This document shows positions 6,513-9,001 of a stretch of 9,001 nucleotides of DNA, piece by piece. The position numbers and the translations under genes were made by a program. Origin of the DNA: Azohydromonas lata NBRC 102462 (GTDB taxonomy: Bacteria; Pseudomonadota; Gammaproteobacteria; Burkholderiales; Burkholderiaceae_C); NCBI GenBank assembly GCA_945878385.1, contig CAMCTE010000104.1:1-9001 (forward strand), written 5' to 3'. The notes under the pieces were generated by a model that had not been told where the DNA came from, searched no databases, and saw only the letters and a list, made by a program, of their open reading frames with translations. Numbering within the stretch: position 1 is the first letter of the stretch; every line of letters starts with the position of its first letter.

Positions 6513-7568
6513 ATGAGCAAGAGGATCAGTCTGACGCAGTACCTGGTGGAGCAGCAGCGTCACCAGGGCAACATCCCGGGGCAGCTTCGTCTGCTCATCG
6601 AAGTGGTGGCGCGGGCCTGCAAGACCATCGCCATTTCGGTGAACAAGGGCGCGCTGGGTGAGGTACTGGGCACCGCCGGCAGCGAGAACGTGCAGGGCGA
6701 GGTACAGAAGAAGCTGGACATCATCTCCAACGAGGTGCTGATCGAAGCCAACCAGTGGGGCGGCCACCTGGCGGCCATGGCCAGCGAGGAGATGGACAGC
6801 ATCCACCCCGTGCCCGACCGCTACCCTCAGGGCGAGTACCTGCTGCTGTTCGACCCGCTGGATGGTTCTTCGAACATCGACGTGAATGTGAGTATCGGCA
6901 CCATCTTCTCGGTGCTGCGCAAGCTCTCTGATCACGAGAACATCACCGAGCGCGACTTCCTGCAGCCCGGTTCACGCCAGGCCGCCGCGGGCTACTGCGT
7001 GTATGGCCCGCAGACCAGCCTGGTGCTGACGGTGGGCAACGGTGTGGCCATGTTCACGCTGGACCGCGAGATGGGTTCCTGGGTGCTGACGCAGGAGCAG
7101 GTGCAGATTCCGGCGGACACCAAGGAATTCGCCATCAACATGAGCAACATGCGGCATTGGGCGCCGCCCGTGAAGCGCTACATCGACGAATGCCTGGCCG
7201 GCAAGGAAGGCCCGCGCGGCAAGGACTTCAACATGCGCTGGGTGGCCTCCATGGTGGCCGATGTGCACCGCATCCTCACGCGTGGCGGCGTGTTCCTCTA
7301 CCCCTGGGACAAGCGCGAACCCGACAAGCCCGGCAAGCTGCGCCTGATGTACGAGGCCAACCCCATGGCCTTCATCGTAGAGCAGGCCGGCGGAGCGGCC
7401 ACCAATGGGCACCAGCGCATCATGGAACTGCAGCCGGGCAAGCTGCACGAACGGGTGAGCGTGGTGCTGGGCTCGAAGAACGAGGTGGAGCGCGTGACGG
7501 GCTACCACGCACAGGGTCACGAACAGAGTCACGCGCAGGGCCAAGCTCAACCGCAAGCGGCGGGCTGA
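6513..7568 (+). CDS. fbp: Class I fructose-1,6-bisphosphatase
   Basis: A 351-residue cytosolic phosphatase converting fructose-1,6-bisphosphate to fructose-6-phosphate in gluconeogenesis (and in the Calvin cycle where present). Metal and substrate residues are visible: Glu92-Glu93 in ASEEMD, FDPLDGSSNID (113-123) with Asp114 and Asp117, the sugar-phosphate binding region LYPWDKREP (262-270), and Glu281 in YEANPMAF. The start has GGGAG (6501-6505) 7 nt upstream. The conserved core ends near GSKNEVERVTGYH (320-332); a Gln/His/Ala-rich tail of about 19 residues follows, which looks like a non-conserved extension. Probably cotranscribed with pepN. It faces pfp tail to tail with only 3 bp between stop codons. 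Confidence 0.97.
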   Translation: MSKRISLTQYLVEQQRHQGNIPGQLRLLIEVVARACKTIAISVNKGALGEVLGTAGSENVQGEVQKKLDIISNEVLIEANQWGGHLAAMASEEMDSIHPVPDRYPQGEYLLLFDPLDGSSNIDVNVSIGTIFSVLRKLSDHENITERDFLQPGSRQAAAGYCVYGPQTSLVLTVGNGVAMFTLDREMGSWVLTQEQVQIPADTKEFAINMSNMRHWAPPVKRYIDECLAGKEGPRGKDFNMRWVASMVADVHRILTRGGVFLYPWDKREPDKPGKLRLMYEANPMAFIVEQAGGAATNGHQRIMELQPGKLHERVSVVLGSKNEVERVTGYHAQGHEQSHAQGQAQPQAAG

Positions 7569-7571
7569 CCC

Positions 7572-8813
7572 TCAGCCCTGCGGCTTCATCTTCTTGGTGA
7601 CCGGGCGGCCGCGCAGGCGCTCGGCCTGCGGCAGGTTGCCGCCCAGCAGCGGCTGCAGGTAGCCGACGAAGGCCTCGGTGACATCGTTGCCTGCGGCGTT
7701 GATGAAGGCGTCTTCCATCACGCGTGTCTTGGCCGCAACGGCCTCCAAGGGCTGCACCGAATACTCGCTCACATAGCCGGGCACTGCGGCATCACGCCGG
7801 ATGGCCACCGAGCCCGTGGCGCCGTTCTTGAGTGCCAGGCGCAGCGCCACCGCGCCCACATCGCGCGCCTCGCGCGCATCCACATCACTCACGCAGCCCA
7901 GGAAGCTGCGCTGCAGGTAGCCGAAGGTGTCGCCGCGCACCCGCTTGATGCCCAGGCGGGACTTGATTTCCTCGCACAACAGATCGGCCAAGGCGCCGGT
8001 ACCCGAGAGCTGCACATTGCCATGCGCATCGCGCTCGGCTGCGCCGCCCTTGCGCTGCGCCAGTTGCTCGATGATGGACTTCCCCGAAGCGTCGTGAATG
8101 CCCTCGGACACCGCCACCACACAGCGCCCCAGTCGAGCGTAGACGTCCTTGACATCGGCCAGAAAGCGGTCGATGTCGAATACACGCTCGGGCAGGTAGA
8201 TGAGGTGCGGACCGTCGTTCACACCCTGGCGCGCCAGGGCGGATGCCGCAGTGAGGAAGCCCGCGTGCCGGCCCATGACCACGGCAACATACACCCCCGG
8301 CAAAGCGGCGTTGTCCAAGTCTGCGCCCGCGAAGGCCTGCGCCACGAACTTGGCCGCCGACGGGAAGCCGGGCGTGTGGTCGTTGCCCATGAGGTCGTTG
8401 TCGATGGTCTTGGGAATGTGCATACCGGCCAGCGGATGCCCTGCGCAGGCAGCCTGCTCCATCAGGATGCGCACGGTGTCAGACGAATCGTTGCCGCCGA
8501 TGTAGAAGAAGTGGGTGATGCCGTGGGCCTTGATGACTTCGAGCATCTGCAGGCAGTAGGCGGTGTCGGGCTTGTCGCGGGTGGAGCCCAAGGCCGAAGC
8601 GGGCGTGGCGGCCACGCGTTCGAGGTGGTTGATGTCTTCTCCGGTGAGGTCCACGAAATCTTCCTGCAGCACGCCGCGCACGCCGTGGCGGGCACCGTAT
8701 ACGGCCTGAACATTCGGAAACGCGCGCGCGGCCAATACCGCGCCCACCAGGGATTGGTTGATCACGGCGGTGGGGCCGCCTCCTTGGGCGATGAGTACCT
8801 TGGCAGGTGACAT
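7572..8813 (-). CDS. pfp: Phosphofructokinase, probably pyrophosphate-dependent
   Basis: A 413-residue PFK-A superfamily enzyme interconverting fructose-6-phosphate and fructose-1,6-bisphosphate. Motifs: phosphate-binding AQGGGPTAVINQ (9-20), GGNDS (106-110), PKTIDND (134-140) with catalytic base Asp138, MGRHAGF (180-186) and SEGI (236-239). ATP-using PFKs have Gly at the second position of GGDG and Gly before TIDND; here these are Asp109 and Lys135, the known signature of PPi-dependent enzymes, which work reversibly near equilibrium. The protein is also longer than the roughly 320-residue ATP enzyme. Asn108 replaces the more common Asp. Start: ATG 8813 gives the family-typical N-terminus just before the GGGP loop, with a weak AAGAAAG upstream; ATG 8843 would add 10 residues and has no ribosome site. 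Some family members also act on sedoheptulose-7-phosphate, which cannot be judged here. Confidence 0.93.
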   Translation of the reverse strand: MSPAKVLIAQGGGPTAVINQSLVGAVLAARAFPNVQAVYGARHGVRGVLQEDFVDLTGEDINHLERVAATPASALGSTRDKPDTAYCLQMLEVIKAHGITHFFYIGGNDSSDTVRILMEQAACAGHPLAGMHIPKTIDNDLMGNDHTPGFPSAAKFVAQAFAGADLDNAALPGVYVAVVMGRHAGFLTAASALARQGVNDGPHLIYLPERVFDIDRFLADVKDVYARLGRCVVAVSEGIHDASGKSIIEQLAQRKGGAAERDAHGNVQLSGTGALADLLCEEIKSRLGIKRVRGDTFGYLQRSFLGCVSDVDAREARDVGAVALRLALKNGATGSVAIRRDAAVPGYVSEYSVQPLEAVAAKTRVMEDAFINAAGNDVTEAFVGYLQPLLGGNLPQAERLRGRPVTKKMKPQG

Positions 8814-8869
8814 GTTGGACTTTCTTGACGCGGGGCCGCGCATGAACGGTATGGGGCCGGTCCGCAGCC

Positions 8870-8886
8870 CGATGATGGCATCATCG
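8870..8886. promoter_or_regulatory. 17-bp near-perfect palindrome, possible operator
   Basis: cgatgatg-g-catcatcg has 8-bp perfect arms around one central base. It lies 56 bp upstream of the pfp start and about 90 bp upstream of the next forward gene, in a divergent promoter region, as a dimeric repressor or activator site would. An AT-rich patch (8930-8948) between it and the forward gene may hold promoter elements, but I cannot assign a -35/-10 pair. The regulator is unknown. Confidence 0.45.
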
Positions 8887-8974
8887 CAACGCGGATCCGG
8901 TTCGCATGGTGGCCATGTGCCACACCGGGTTGCTTACTCTAATTGTTGCCGTGCACGACTCAGGAACAACCGAC

Positions 8975-9001
8975 ATGAAGGCTCCACAAGCGCACCTACA
9001 A
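8975..9001 (+). CDS. Start of an unidentified forward gene (truncated)
   Basis: ATG 8975 opens a frame reading MKAPQAHLQ to the window end. AGGAA (8962-8966) lies 8 nt upstream, a reasonable ribosome binding site, and the position is consistent with a gene divergent from pfp. Nine residues are too few to name the product; the remainder lies beyond the window. Confidence 0.5.

Noticed and set aside
8022..8810. Forward reading frame opposite pfp
   Set aside because: pfp has every PFK motif on the other strand; this frame has none.

Overview
The window is high-GC, densely coded bacterial chromosome. The gene families and the tight pepN-fbp pair look most like a betaproteobacterium of the order Burkholderiales (Comamonadaceae or Sphaerotilaceae type). 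That placement is inferred from gene content and codon use, not from a search.

Layout: positions 1-93 are a perfect 9-bp tandem repeat that runs off the left edge, followed by a G-rich stretch with no convincing gene. Then come a forward alpha/beta hydrolase (257-1216) and a reverse gene (1213-2349) that I recognise as a distant relative of the Bacillus protein-glutamine gamma-glutamyltransferase Tgl. The stop codons of these two overlap inside one CCTAGG palindrome. A divergent intergenic region leads to prfB (2572-3676), which carries the classical programmed +1 frameshift. It is followed by pepN (3789-6482, aminopeptidase N) and, 30 bp later, fbp (6513-7568, class I fructose-1,6-bisphosphatase). 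A reverse gene, pfp (7572-8813), is a phosphofructokinase with PPi-type signature residues and ends 3 bp from fbp. The right end holds a divergent intergenic region with a 17-bp near-perfect palindrome, and the first nine codons of another forward gene (8975 onward).

How the genes work together: prfB (termination) and pepN (peptide turnover) are housekeeping. fbp and pfp both act on fructose-6-phosphate/fructose-1,6-bisphosphate, one irreversibly towards F6P and the other probably reversibly with pyrophosphate, so the tail-to-tail pair sits on a single metabolic node.

The most unusual item is the Tgl-like gene. It keeps the catalytic cysteine but appears to have lost the glutamates and histidine of the Bacillus enzyme, and it carries extra N- and C-terminal regions. 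No complete novel multi-gene system is evident; most of the window is ordinary core genome.
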